A stretch of 64,000 nt of DNA from Chryseobacterium pennae. Lineage in GTDB: Bacteria > Bacteroidota > Bacteroidia > Flavobacteriales > Weeksellaceae. The first letter of the stretch is position 1. Every line of letters starts with the position of its first letter. The notes beneath the pieces were generated by a model. The model was given only the letters and a program-made list of their open reading frames with translations. It was not told the origin of the DNA and did not search any database. Below are positions 47,452 through 55,919 of this stretch, one piece after another. The position numbers and the translations under genes are program-made. The stretch covers positions 62,001 through 126,000 of the forward strand of contig NZ_QNVT01000015.1 of the NCBI RefSeq assembly GCF_003385515.1, read 5' to 3'.

Positions 47452-49254
47452 TTATTCTCCGGCAATAATGTTGTGGAGATTTTGTCTTAAAGTTTCCAGA
47501 TGAGCTTTCTTTTCATCAATAGTATTGTAAGTGTCTCTTAGAAGAGGATTTTCCCTTGATGGTTTATTGAAGAATGCAAGGTTATTTTCAAGCTTAACGA
47601 TTTCAGCTTCAAGATCAGAAATTTGATTTTTGATCTTTCTTGCTTTGTCAGTAAGCTGGTTTTCTGATAATCCTTCTTCTTTCAATTCAAGTTCATTGAT
47701 CTTATTGATCTTCAGTTTTTCTCTGAGAGTCTTATTGAATTCAGTGTTGATAGAAATTTTATCTCTCGGAACTTTTCCAATATTATTCCATGCTGTTTTG
47801 ATCGCTTCAATTTTCTCGATACTTCCTTCTTCGTTGGAAACCAATTTCAATTCATCGAGAAGGCTTTTTTTGTTCTTATAGTTTTCTTTCCAGTTATCGG
47901 TAGAAGTGTTACTTTTTTCTCTGTAATTGTTAAAGAAGGCATTACAAGCGTCACGGAATTCATCCCAGATTTTATTGGTCATGCTCTTTGGAACGTGTCC
48001 GATTTTTTTCCAGTCTTCCTGAAGCTTTTTGAATAATGGAACAGCGATATCCCATTCTTCATTACTCTGATTATCCTGGGCAGTCTGGATTAATTTTAAT
48101 TTTTCTTCCAGATTAGCCTGTTGAGAACCTTTTAAAGATTTATAATAGTTATTTTTTGTTGTATTAAAGCCTCTAAGGGTTGTTTTGAAATCATTCCAGT
48201 TCTGATTAGACAGTTTTCTTGGAACACTTCCCGTTTTCAGGAAATCAGAACGAAGTTCTTCAACTCTTTTGATGGAATTCTGCCAGTAATTATGATTAGG
48301 GGTTTCAGAAGGTTCTGAAAGTTTCTTGATTTCAGCGATAATCTGATTTTTCTTTTCAAGATTGGCGGTCTGTTCTTTTTCGATAGATGCTGAAAGTTCA
48401 GATTTTCTTTCGTGAATTTTATTGGAAATTTCTTTGAACTCTTCCCATGTTTTTTCGCGGAATTCTTCTGCTACAGGCTCAGCTTCTTCTTTCCAAAGCT
48501 TATGAAGATACTGAAGCTCATTAAGTGCTTTTTGAATTACTGGTTCATTCTCCAGTTCCTGGGCACGGGCAATGATGTGCTGTCTTTTTTCAAGGTTATG
48601 GCTGTATTCCTGTTCTAAAAATTCCTTATTCAGATCCAGCATCTGATAAAACTGGTTCAGGTGATGAAAGTAATTATTGTTAAGGATCTTGAATTCAGAT
48701 TTGGCAACCTGTCCGGCTTTTGACCATTCTTCTTTAATCTCACGAATAGATTTAAAAAGATTGACTCCCGGTTCAGAATTGGTATATAGATTTTTTAATC
48801 TTTCAATAATGTTCTGACGGTGATCCAGATTTTTCTTTTGTTCTTCTTCCTGTCCCTTCTGAAACTCGTCATGTTTCTCTCTGAAAATATTAACTAAAGC
48901 AGAGAATTTAGCTTGAGAAGGATGTTCATAACTGAAATTTTCAGAGGTATTTCCAGCTTCTGCATACTCATGCTTTTTATCTTCCACTTCATCATGGATG
49001 TGGTGACTTGCTTTTTCTTTCAACTGATTGAATTTTTTAGAATTCTCACCGGCATCGGGTGCATTGATGAGTTTTTCCATTTCTTTCAGGGCATCAGCCA
49101 GAGAGATCTCGACATCTTCATGTTCTTCCAGGTGTTCAGTATCATCTTCATGAGAATGGGCATCATGAGAAACAGTGTTTTCCGATGTCTCCTGAGATAC
49201 TTCGTTAGGATTTTTCTTTTCTTCGTTTTCAGAAAGATTGTTTTCTGTAGTCAT
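47452..49254 (-). CDS. DUF349 repeat protein
   Basis: A 600-residue, very charged, almost entirely helical protein. Five DUF349 units are visible: around EIKEEWSKAGQVAKSEF, YLHKLWKEEAEPVAEEF, ELRSDFLKTGSVPRKL, KLQEDWKKIGHVPKSM and AIKTAWNNIGKVPRDK, each followed by WDEFRDACNAFF-like text. The first ~80 residues are acidic (His/Glu-rich), likely disordered. A final coiled coil (ISDLEAEIVKLENNLAFF) closes the protein. The family is widespread in Bacteroidota; function unknown to me. It has its own terminator at 47401. Confidence 0.88.
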   Translation of the reverse strand: MTTENNLSENEEKKNPNEVSQETSENTVSHDAHSHEDDTEHLEEHEDVEISLADALKEMEKLINAPDAGENSKKFNQLKEKASHHIHDEVEDKKHEYAEAGNTSENFSYEHPSQAKFSALVNIFREKHDEFQKGQEEEQKKNLDHRQNIIERLKNLYTNSEPGVNLFKSIREIKEEWSKAGQVAKSEFKILNNNYFHHLNQFYQMLDLNKEFLEQEYSHNLEKRQHIIARAQELENEPVIQKALNELQYLHKLWKEEAEPVAEEFREKTWEEFKEISNKIHERKSELSASIEKEQTANLEKKNQIIAEIKKLSEPSETPNHNYWQNSIKRVEELRSDFLKTGSVPRKLSNQNWNDFKTTLRGFNTTKNNYYKSLKGSQQANLEEKLKLIQTAQDNQSNEEWDIAVPLFKKLQEDWKKIGHVPKSMTNKIWDEFRDACNAFFNNYREKSNTSTDNWKENYKNKKSLLDELKLVSNEEGSIEKIEAIKTAWNNIGKVPRDKISINTEFNKTLREKLKINKINELELKEEGLSENQLTDKARKIKNQISDLEAEIVKLENNLAFFNKPSRENPLLRDTYNTIDEKKAHLETLRQNLHNIIAGE

Positions 49255-49328
49255 AGCAAATCTTTTATGTGAGTGGCGTTAATATCCTTTAAATATAGTT
49301 GTAAGGGCAATTAAAGTACTAATTTATG

Positions 49329-50066
49329 TTATTTTTTTTGAAAATTCCAAATTTCCCAAGCTTTTTCTGCTTGCTGTTCAAGCATATAATAACCGTTTAC
49401 CGTTTTGGCTCCTTTTTCGGAAGCATTGATGATAAATTGAGTATAGCTGGGGTTGTAAATTAAATCGATAACTAAATGCTCCGGAGAAAGTGCGTCAAAA
49501 GGAAAAGTCAGACAGTCTTCAACATTCGGAAATGTACCTACCGGTGTACATTGGATAATAATCTTATGTTCGTGTACGGTTTCCTGATTCAGGTTTTCAA
49601 AATTGATTTCTGTACTTCTTGAAATAGTTTTGGATGGGATGTTATGTTTGTCCAAAATATATTTTACAGCTTTTGCAGCTCCTCCGTTGCCTAGAATCAA
49701 TGCTTTGTCCTGCGTTGGCTTTTTATGAAGGAAAAGAGTTTTTTCAAAACCGAAAGCATCTGTATTGTATCCGGTTTTTTTGCCGTCTTGAATTAAAACA
49801 CAGTTCACCGCACCTATTTTTTCAGCTTCATCACTTAATTCATCAAGATAACTGATGATTTGTTCTTTATAAGGAATGGTAACATTAAAACCTAACAATT
49901 CTGGTGAAGAAAAAAGGTCCTCTACTTCATTGATTTCATTCAGATCAAAAATGTCATAGGAAAAACCTTTAAGCATAAGCTTTTGGAACTTATTTTCGAA
50001 GAATTTTTTAGAAAAGGAATAGGAAATATTTCGTCCTATCAATCCTAATTTTTTGTTGGAATCCAT
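49329..50066 (-). CDS. aroE: Shikimate dehydrogenase
   Basis: A 245-residue enzyme. SYSFSKKFF is the shikimate-binding start. GFNVTIPYKEQI holds the catalytic lysine (family NVTxPxK). The NADP loop GNGGAAKAVKYIL replaces GAGGA; then come SRST, QCTPVGTFP and GYYMLEQQAEKAWEIW. It reduces 3-dehydroshikimate to shikimate. It is slightly shorter than E. coli AroE but complete. No other aro gene is adjacent. Confidence 0.93.
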   Translation of the reverse strand: MDSNKKLGLIGRNISYSFSKKFFENKFQKLMLKGFSYDIFDLNEINEVEDLFSSPELLGFNVTIPYKEQIISYLDELSDEAEKIGAVNCVLIQDGKKTGYNTDAFGFEKTLFLHKKPTQDKALILGNGGAAKAVKYILDKHNIPSKTISRSTEINFENLNQETVHEHKIIIQCTPVGTFPNVEDCLTFPFDALSPEHLVIDLIYNPSYTQFIINASEKGAKTVNGYYMLEQQAEKAWEIWNFQKK

Positions 50067-50080
50067 ATGATCAAAATTAT

Positions 50081-50105
50081 AAAAAAAGACCGGATAAATC
50101 CGGCC
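50081..50105 (-). terminator. Terminator of the secreted endonuclease gene
   Basis: CCGGAT / ATCCGG 6-base stem at 50090-50095 and 50098-50103, followed on the minus strand by TCTTTTTTT, 26 bases beyond the stop at 50131. Confidence 0.75.
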
Positions 50106-50130
50106 TTTAGTTTGAAATATTTTGTAATAA

Positions 50131-51921
50131 TTATTCTACGATAAATTTAGTAGAGAAATTATCTGTTTTTAAGATGTAAGTTCCTTTTACTAACCCTTTA
50201 AGATTAATTTTATTTGAGTTTTTGAAAGGATTGGAAAGTGTTTCAATTGCTTTTCCTGAAAGGTCATAGATCTGAGCTTTTGAAATTTTGTTAAGGTTTT
50301 CTCCTTTCACAAACAGTTCATTGTTTCTTACCGGGTTAGGATAGATACTGAACTCTGCCTTATCTTTTTTAGTTTCAGAAGTTGCTAATGATCCGTTGTA
50401 ACATGTCCATTTAAGGTCATCGATAGCAACTCTATCATTGTTGTTAGGGTTTACAATTTTAATAACAGCATTTCCTGTAACGTTTACATTGATGAAGTTA
50501 GTTGCTACTGATGCGCTGTAAGGAATTGTTCCTGCTAAATTATTATTTACAAAAACATTCAGGTTACCATCTCCTCCGTTAAATTTACGTTGAGTAGTTA
50601 ACGTTAATGTCTGAACTCCGCCAGGCACATTAGAACTAGTTAGATCACCTCCTTGAAGCGTTATTGCTTTACCATTAATAGTTTGGTCAGTTCTTGCTAA
50701 TGTTGCAGTCCAGCTTACATTATTATTTGTCCATGTTCTGGTTTTATAATCACTTGCATTCGCAGGAATATTGCTGAAATTTTCATCACCACAGTTTCCT
50801 ACATTAACTGGTCCGTCAAGAGTAGTTCCTGCTGCAATATTACTTTGCGGTGAAGCATTTCCAAATGCATCTTTAGCAATTACATAGAATGTATATGGAG
50901 TAAGTGGAGCTAACCCTGCTACTGTGGCTGTTGTTGATGTTCCTGAAACGCTGGTTTTTAATGTATTCCCAACATAAATATCATAACCTGTTACTCCAAC
51001 ATTATCTGTTGATGCAGTCCAGCTTAAGCCCATTGTATTTGAAGTAGGGTTGTTAGCGATCAGGTTGGTAGGTGCTGTTGGAGCTTGGTTGTCAATTACA
51101 GGAGTTCCCCAGATTTGATCTGCGTAAGCTGGATTATCAATGAATGGATTTCTATTCCCCTGAAATGTAAATGCTGCATTATTTCTGTTTATTTCTTCCG
51201 GAGATACAGGGTCCATAGCATTCCATTGTAAATACTGAGTTAATGCCCATTGTGTTAACCCTGGAAAGGAAGAGCTTCCAAGCATATCACCAGAACTGAA
51301 CCCTGAAAGTTTATCTTCATATCTTGTTACAAAATAAAAGATCATTCTGGCTACATCTCCTTTGAAAGCATCGATAGGTTCAAATACAGTTCCGCTATAT
51401 CCTGGTGATGCTGAATTTCCTAATTTAGATTGGTTTTGAGAAGTGTAAGATGCATTTCCTACTTTACCGAAAGGGTAATTGGATCTCATACCATTTACTT
51501 TTCCATCTGTAGGACGGATAAAGTGAATGTCTGCAACCATAGGTGATGCTTTACTGAATAAACTTTGAGGAATAATATGTTCTCTGTTGTAGCATTGTCC
51601 TTCATCATTATAGCTGCCACATTGACTGGTTCCTACATTGAAATTATAAGGATCTTGTCCATTAGGGTTTTCAGAGTAAATGTCTAATATTGTTCCATCG
51701 TTTTCAAAGTTCGTGTTTAGGTCACGATCCGTTGTTTGATAAGCTGTCCATAAGCCTCCATAGCCTTTGTCTATGTGTCCGTTGGTAATGATACCTTTAA
51801 GGGCTGTTTTAAGAGGAGCACCTGTTAAACCGTTTGCTGTATTATAATAACCAGCCGGGGCTTGTGCCATTGCATTGATGAATGCAAAACTTAATAGAAA
51901 AAAGGATAAAATTCGTTTCAT
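50131..51921 (-). CDS. Secreted endonuclease I with fibronectin III domain and type IX secretion tail
   Basis: A 596-residue protein from the ATG at 51921, which directly begins the signal peptide MKRILSFFLLSFAFINAMAQ; an ATG 15 codons upstream lacks such a signal. Residues about 30-280 are an EndA/NucM-type nuclease: QCYNREHIIPQSLFS (catalytic His) and MVADIHFIRPTDGKVNGMRSNYPFG. A fibronectin III domain follows (APTAPTNLIA...LSWTASTDNVGVTGYDIYV). A ~130-residue beta domain with CGDENF comes next. The last ~75 residues are a type A Por sorting tail (YPNPVRNNELFVKG, YDLSGK, LVKGTYILK). It should be exported through the type IX system to degrade DNA outside the cell. Own terminator at 50081. 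Confidence 0.92.
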   Translation of the reverse strand: MKRILSFFLLSFAFINAMAQAPAGYYNTANGLTGAPLKTALKGIITNGHIDKGYGGLWTAYQTTDRDLNTNFENDGTILDIYSENPNGQDPYNFNVGTSQCGSYNDEGQCYNREHIIPQSLFSKASPMVADIHFIRPTDGKVNGMRSNYPFGKVGNASYTSQNQSKLGNSASPGYSGTVFEPIDAFKGDVARMIFYFVTRYEDKLSGFSSGDMLGSSSFPGLTQWALTQYLQWNAMDPVSPEEINRNNAAFTFQGNRNPFIDNPAYADQIWGTPVIDNQAPTAPTNLIANNPTSNTMGLSWTASTDNVGVTGYDIYVGNTLKTSVSGTSTTATVAGLAPLTPYTFYVIAKDAFGNASPQSNIAAGTTLDGPVNVGNCGDENFSNIPANASDYKTRTWTNNNVSWTATLARTDQTINGKAITLQGGDLTSSNVPGGVQTLTLTTQRKFNGGDGNLNVFVNNNLAGTIPYSASVATNFINVNVTGNAVIKIVNPNNNDRVAIDDLKWTCYNGSLATSETKKDKAEFSIYPNPVRNNELFVKGENLNKISKAQIYDLSGKAIETLSNPFKNSNKINLKGLVKGTYILKTDNFSTKFIVE

Positions 51922-52002
51922 TTTTTTTAAAATTGGGGCGTAAAGGTACGAAAAAATGAAACCCAAAAAGGTTTTAACTGTTAAATGTGTAAACTTAATA
52001 TA

Positions 52003-53208
52003 TTAATTTTTAGTAATATACTCTTTGCTTATTTTTGAGAAGAACCATGAGATTGCAATTCCAAAGACGGATGCTGTAAGAGCAACGATAATATAATTTT
52101 TTCCAACTATTTTTACAGGAAATGGCAATACCTCATTGGCTCTGAAGAATTCTGTGTAAAGTTGGAAATAACATAATACTGTTCCGAATATCAATCCGGT
52201 AATAACTCCGGAGATGACAATAAGAATTCCGGTATAGAAATAGGCCATTCTCAGATGGCTTAAAGGGAAGCCTAGAGAAATAAGAGATTTAGCCTGTTCT
52301 TTTTTATCAAGTTGTAAGATAATAATGGCACCGGCAAGATTAAAAGTAGTAATGAAAATAACCAGTGCAAAAATCAGGTAGATGAACATCTTTTCTGTGT
52401 TGATCATCTTCCAGAAAGCTGCATTTTCTTCTTCCTTGGTTTTTATTTCAATATTTTTGCCAAGAGAAGAAAGAAGACTTTGTTTTACAGCATCAGCATT
52501 TTCAGTGTTTTTTAATTTAATAACGATCTGATAAGCGGAATTTTTTGGAAGACTTAATAATTCTTCAGTAAGCTCAATAGGAGAGACAATATAGTTGTCA
52601 AGTTGATCTTTTCCCGGGAAAACTCCTGTTACTGAAATGTCTCTTTTATTGTAAATATCTTCTTCTTTACTGATGATTCCGGTTCCGGGCTTTGGCATAA
52701 AGACTGTTGCGTAATGATTGGAAGAATCTACAGGAATGGATAATCGGTTATCAAGGCTGTTTTCCATCAAAACTTCGTTGGAATATCTGAAACTCGGATA
52801 AGTTCCGTAGAATACATCTTTATTGATAGGGTTTACCTTTATATAGGCAGAATCCACCCCCCGTAAGTAAGCAATATCTCCTTTTCCATTAAAACTGATA
52901 TATACTTTTTCCTCAATAACACGGGAATAACTGCTGATCTCTTTATTACTGCTTAAGACCTTGTTAACCTGATCCAGGTTTTTAATGGTTTTACCTGATG
53001 CACTTTTTAAAGTCAGGTCAGCGTGAAGATTGGAAATTAAGTCTTTGTTTAGGTCTTCAAGTCCTGAGAAAACTGAAATGATGACGAACATTGCAACCAC
53101 AGCAACCGTCATAGCCCCTACTGCCAGCCACGTAATAAATGTAACAGCAGTACTGCCTTTTTTTGCCAAAAGGTATCTGGATGCTATGTAAAATGCAATA
53201 TTCTTCAA
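52003..53208 (-). CDS. LolC/LolE-type lipoprotein-release ABC permease
   Basis: A 401-residue membrane protein. The only start in this frame near rbfA is a TTG at 53208, 3 bases after the rbfA stop. One N-terminal helix (SRYLLAKKGSTAVTFITWLAVGAMTVAVVAMFVIISVFSG) precedes a ~230-residue periplasmic domain, then three C-terminal helices (YLIFALVIFITTFNLAGAIIIL, FYTGILIVISGVITGLIFGTVL, IIVALTASVFGIAISWF). This is the FtsX/LolCE layout. LolCDE extracts lipoproteins from the inner membrane; its ATPase (LolD) is not in the window. The assignment to LolC/E rather than to another MacB-like permease is by length and layout. Confidence 0.82.
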   Translation of the reverse strand: MKNIAFYIASRYLLAKKGSTAVTFITWLAVGAMTVAVVAMFVIISVFSGLEDLNKDLISNLHADLTLKSASGKTIKNLDQVNKVLSSNKEISSYSRVIEEKVYISFNGKGDIAYLRGVDSAYIKVNPINKDVFYGTYPSFRYSNEVLMENSLDNRLSIPVDSSNHYATVFMPKPGTGIISKEEDIYNKRDISVTGVFPGKDQLDNYIVSPIELTEELLSLPKNSAYQIVIKLKNTENADAVKQSLLSSLGKNIEIKTKEEENAAFWKMINTEKMFIYLIFALVIFITTFNLAGAIIILQLDKKEQAKSLISLGFPLSHLRMAYFYTGILIVISGVITGLIFGTVLCYFQLYTEFFRANEVLPFPVKIVGKNYIIVALTASVFGIAISWFFSKISKEYITKN

Positions 53209-53211
53209 GAT

Positions 53212-53571
53212 CTACAAAACAGGATTGTCGCCTTCGCCTCTTAATTCTCTTTCCAGTTTTTCAACGTCATCAAGAGCCGTATCTAAGTAAAAGTTAAGTT
53301 GCGGAATGATACGTACCTGTTTTGCCATTTTCTGGCCGATAAAGTTTCTGTACTGAGGTTTGTTTTCTTCAATCTCTTTCATTACCGCTGTACGGTATTC
53401 CTGAGGGAAAATGCTTAAATAAATTTTTGCAATACCCAAATCTGCCGTTACTTTTACATCTGAAACGGATATCAATATACTTTGTTTGCTCTCTGAAGCC
53501 TGTTTGCGGAAAAGTTCAGCGAAATCCTCCTGGATAATCTGTGCTACTTTTCTTTGTCTGTTACTTTCCAT
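53212..53571 (-). CDS. rbfA: Ribosome-binding factor A
   Basis: A 119-residue KH-fold protein. It opens MESNRQRKVAQIIQEDFAELF, has ILISVSDVKVTADLGIAKIYLSIF in the middle, and ends RIIPQLNFYLDTALDDVEKLE (the RxxPxLxFxxD block). It binds 30S precursors near the 5' end of 16S rRNA and is needed for late maturation. It precedes the permease gene by 3 bases in one operon. A TAAATTTG box lies just upstream at 53580-53587. Confidence 0.94.
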   Translation of the reverse strand: MESNRQRKVAQIIQEDFAELFRKQASESKQSILISVSDVKVTADLGIAKIYLSIFPQEYRTAVMKEIEENKPQYRNFIGQKMAKQVRIIPQLNFYLDTALDDVEKLERELRGEGDNPVL

Positions 53572-53579
53572 AATTTATG

Positions 53580-53587
53580 CAAATTTA
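53580..53587 (-). promoter_or_regulatory. TAnnTTTG -7 box of rbfA
   Basis: Minus-strand TAAATTTG ends 9 bases before the rbfA ATG, so a very short leader is predicted. No -33 TTTG is found. Confidence 0.4.
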
Positions 53588-53665
53588 CTACTTTTGTTTG
53601 AATTGATACTTTGAAATTCAGCTACAGTATCAAATTTACGAATTAATTATATTTATTAGTAGTAT

Positions 53666-54064
53666 ATGAAACTAGAACATATCGGTATTGCAGTAAAGTC
53701 TTTGGGGGGGTCTGATGAACTTTTTACTAAATTGTTAGGAAAAGAATCTTACAAGCGAGAAACAGTAGAAAGGGAAGGAGTGGTGACTTCTTTTTATGAA
53801 ACAGGAGAGAGCAAAATAGAGCTTTTAGAAGCCAGCAATCCTGAAAGTCCGATCTCAAAATTTATTGAAAAGAAAGGTGAAGGTATCCATCATTTGGCAT
53901 TTGGGGTTGAAAATATCCTGGAGGAAGTAAAAAGATTAAAAAAAGAAGGATTTCAATTTATCTCCGAAGAACCGAAAGAAGGTGCTGATAACAAATTAGT
54001 TGTATTCCTTCATCCAAAGTCAACAAATGGTGTACTGGTAGAACTTTGCCAAGAAAAGCAATAA
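53666..54064 (+). CDS. mce: Methylmalonyl-CoA epimerase
   Basis: A 132-residue vicinal-oxygen-chelate enzyme. The metal ligands are His5 in LEHIGIAVKSL, the histidine in GIHHLAFGVENI near residue 76, and the glutamate in NGVLVELCQ near the C terminus. It interconverts (R)- and (S)-methylmalonyl-CoA on the way from propionyl-CoA to succinyl-CoA. Length is normal. It is transcribed towards the tRNA gene; no mutase gene is in the window. Confidence 0.92.
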   Translation: MKLEHIGIAVKSLGGSDELFTKLLGKESYKRETVEREGVVTSFYETGESKIELLEASNPESPISKFIEKKGEGIHHLAFGVENILEEVKRLKKEGFQFISEEPKEGADNKLVVFLHPKSTNGVLVELCQEKQ

Positions 54065-54069
54065 AAAAT

Positions 54070-54099
54070 TTTGTAGTGAAAGAAATTTTACTATTTTTG
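54070..54099 (+). promoter_or_regulatory. tRNA promoter (TTTG-N18-TATTTTTG)
   Basis: -33 TTTG at 54070-54073 and -7 TATTTTTG at 54092-54099, 18 bases apart. The predicted transcript start is about 20 bases upstream of the tRNA. Confidence 0.65.
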
Positions 54100-54126
54100 C
54101 AAACACAAAATTTAACCAAGTTTTGA

Positions 54127-54200
54127 GGTCCTATAGCTCAGTTGGTTAGAGCACCTGACTCATAATCAGGTGGTCCCTGGTTCGAGCCCAGGTGGGACCA
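54127..54200 (+). tRNA. tRNA with CAT anticodon (probably elongator Met)
   Basis: A 74-base cloverleaf. Acceptor GGTCCTA pairs with TGGGACC (one G-T); the D arm is GCTC...GAGC; the anticodon stem is CCTGA/TCAGG with loop CTCATAA, and the T stem is CCTGG/CCAGG with TTCGAGC. The discriminator is A at 54200, and CCA is not encoded (next bases CTT). A CAT anticodon can be elongator Met, initiator Met or Ile2. The paired 1-72 position excludes a typical initiator, and overall similarity to E. coli metT favours elongator Met. The 3' end marks the left edge of the integrated island. Confidence 0.95.
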
Positions 54201-54211
54201 CTTTTAAAATC

Positions 54212-54243
54212 AAGCACTTACAGAAATGTAGGTGCTTTTTTTA
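54212..54243 (+). terminator. Terminator behind the tRNA
   Basis: AAGCACTTACA / TGTAGGTGCTT 11-base stem with one G-T and 4-base loop, then seven T residues. It may be carried by the element rather than by the original chromosome. Confidence 0.82.
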
Positions 54244-54250
54244 TTTTTTG

Positions 54251-54270
54251 ACTGCAACAATACTGCAACA
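54251..54270. repeat. TGCAA direct repeat near the left end of the island
   Basis: ACTGCAACA at 54251-54259 and again at 54262-54270, period 11 bases. The position just inside the tRNA fits an integrase or excisionase arm-type site. Confidence 0.5.
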
Positions 54271-54287
54271 TTTTGTAAATTCGGATA

Positions 54288-55148
54288 ATGAAACTTAAAA
54301 GCAGTATTGTATATCCTATCAGAGAATTAAATGCCTATTTAGATACAGGTATTTATAATGACTTGAAAGACTTCTATGCTTCTTTTGAAAATGAATTTAT
54401 AGGACATAGAATTAAATCGAAAGATACGGAGAATCACTCCTTTCAGATCTATGAAGAAGAATATCGCATGGGAGAAAGTGATTTTGCAGTATTTTCATTT
54501 GAAAAAAATATAAAGTACACTTTTATTGATAAAATATATAATGTAATTGATCGTATGGAAGAAGGAATAAATATATGTTTTATTAGCAAACAATCTATTC
54601 CAAATTACTTAGATAAGGTTGAAAGAGCTTTCAAATCACTTCTGAAAAATAAAAGTACACAAGAGTTTTTATTTCTCAATCAATACTTAAAAATAATAGA
54701 AAATGAACTTGAATTTTACAGAAATTCTGAGAACATTTCCGAAGACAATACTATTTTTAAAGATTCTCCATTTAAAATAAAAGATAGTATTAAACGTTCT
54801 TTTTTCCACAAATTATATGATGTTTCACAAAGGCATTTTTTATTAAATTCTGAATTTTCAAAAGAAGATTTTATTGATGTGTTTACAGAAGCAGAAACAA
54901 CTAAAACTATTAAGTTTATATGTTCTAATTCTCTCATGATTACTTTTCTTGAAGAAATTAGAGGCGCATTCACTAATTTTAAGCCTACTTCAATTGCTCA
55001 ATCACACAGATTTCTCACAAAACAAGATAAATTTCTTACTATTACTAATTACGATTCTTCAAAACAAAGGCTCATAAAAGGGAATTCTTCATCTGAGGTA
55101 AATAATTTATCAGAGGATATCCAAGATATTTTTGAAGAGATACCATAG
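54288..55148 (+). CDS. Island protein of unknown function
   Basis: A 286-residue, mostly helical, acidic protein without signal peptide or membrane helix. Regions such as YPIRELNAYLDTGIY and LMITFLEEIRGAF show no motif I recognise. The first gene behind the tRNA is often specific to such elements. An alternative start further in is possible, but the ATG at 54288 is well placed 45 bases after the terminator and the TGCAA repeats. The gene is AT-rich, unlike the core genes. Confidence 0.6.
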   Translation: MKLKSSIVYPIRELNAYLDTGIYNDLKDFYASFENEFIGHRIKSKDTENHSFQIYEEEYRMGESDFAVFSFEKNIKYTFIDKIYNVIDRMEEGINICFISKQSIPNYLDKVERAFKSLLKNKSTQEFLFLNQYLKIIENELEFYRNSENISEDNTIFKDSPFKIKDSIKRSFFHKLYDVSQRHFLLNSEFSKEDFIDVFTEAETTKTIKFICSNSLMITFLEEIRGAFTNFKPTSIAQSHRFLTKQDKFLTITNYDSSKQRLIKGNSSSEVNNLSEDIQDIFEEIP

Positions 55149-55269
55149 CACTCACATTTCCCCTCACAAACTCACTCACACTTTCGGTGTTCCATTTTTG
55201 AAGTAAGCTAATTTTACATCAGAAATCGATGCAAATTGTGCGCACAAGCAGCATCATAAATAGATTAAA

Positions 55270-55515
55270 ATGGAAATAAAATCCGAAAAAAAGATTTTAA
55301 GCTTTAAAGAAGCACTAGAGTACTTGGATGTATCACCAAGTTTACTTTACAAACTAACATCTCAGAGAACAATCACATATTTTAAACCTAATGGTGGTAA
55401 AATCTATTTCAAGAAAACAGATCTGGATCATTGGATGCTCCAAAATGAAAGTAAAAGTGTAGATGTCCTAGAAAATGAGCTATTTAACAAATTAAAAGTG
55501 AGAAACAATGTATAA
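55270..55515 (+). CDS. Helix-turn-helix excisionase-family DNA-binding protein
   Basis: An 81-residue protein with the MerR/excisionase-like winged helix: LSFKEALEYLDVSPSLLYKLT, then FKPNGGKIYFKKTDLDHWML. Such proteins serve as recombination directionality factors (Xis) or small regulators in Bacteroidota elements. It overlaps the next gene by 8 bases and is on the integrase strand, which supports a role with the integrase at 57353. Confidence 0.78.
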   Translation: MEIKSEKKILSFKEALEYLDVSPSLLYKLTSQRTITYFKPNGGKIYFKKTDLDHWMLQNESKSVDVLENELFNKLKVRNNV

Positions 55516-55915
55516 GAAATTAAAAAAACATTCAATAAAGCATGAGAATGAAGTGGATTTTCATGAATTTAATAAGAGAATTTTAAGAACTATTGAAAAT
55601 CTGTCAATTACCGAGGTTGTATCTAATTGCTTTCATTATGAAGTAACTCAAAAGACTAATAAAGGTATTCTTATTTCATATCATCCCCAAAGAATTGACA
55701 TTTCAATTTTTCCTTCAAGTAGTAAATATGACTATAAACTAGCCGACATTCTGGTTAATTATTTAGCTTTTTATTCAAATGGATTTTTCTTAGATACTTC
55801 ACCGAGAGGTAAATTTAGTCCACCTTATGATGACAAGATGAAAAATGATAATCGTGGGTATTTTATTATTCCAAAAGTTTCAGAAACTATCAGTACTAAA
55901 ATATCAAAAGGATAA
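55508..55915 (+). CDS. Island protein of unknown function
   Basis: A 135-residue basic protein. It overlaps the HTH gene by 8 bases and precedes the DUF3987 gene by 4 bases, so it is translated with them. I see no family motif; phrases are ISYHPQRIDISIFPSSSKYD and LLDTSPRGKFSPPYDDKMK-like text. It probably works with the DUF3987 protein, but that is inference from gene order only. Confidence 0.55.
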   Translation: MYKKLKKHSIKHENEVDFHEFNKRILRTIENLSITEVVSNCFHYEVTQKTNKGILISYHPQRIDISIFPSSSKYDYKLADILVNYLAFYSNGFFLDTSPRGKFSPPYDDKMKNDNRGYFIIPKVSETISTKISKG

Positions 55916-55919
55916 GATT

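Noticed and set aside
54127..54200. Initiator tRNA
   Set aside because: Position 1 is paired with 72 and the anticodon stem lacks three consecutive G-C pairs, so initiator identity is unlikely.
55845..55919. N-terminal 25-residue extension of the DUF3987 protein
   Set aside because: It is read from the second frame of the preceding gene; the ATG at 55920 lies 4 bases behind that gene's stop.
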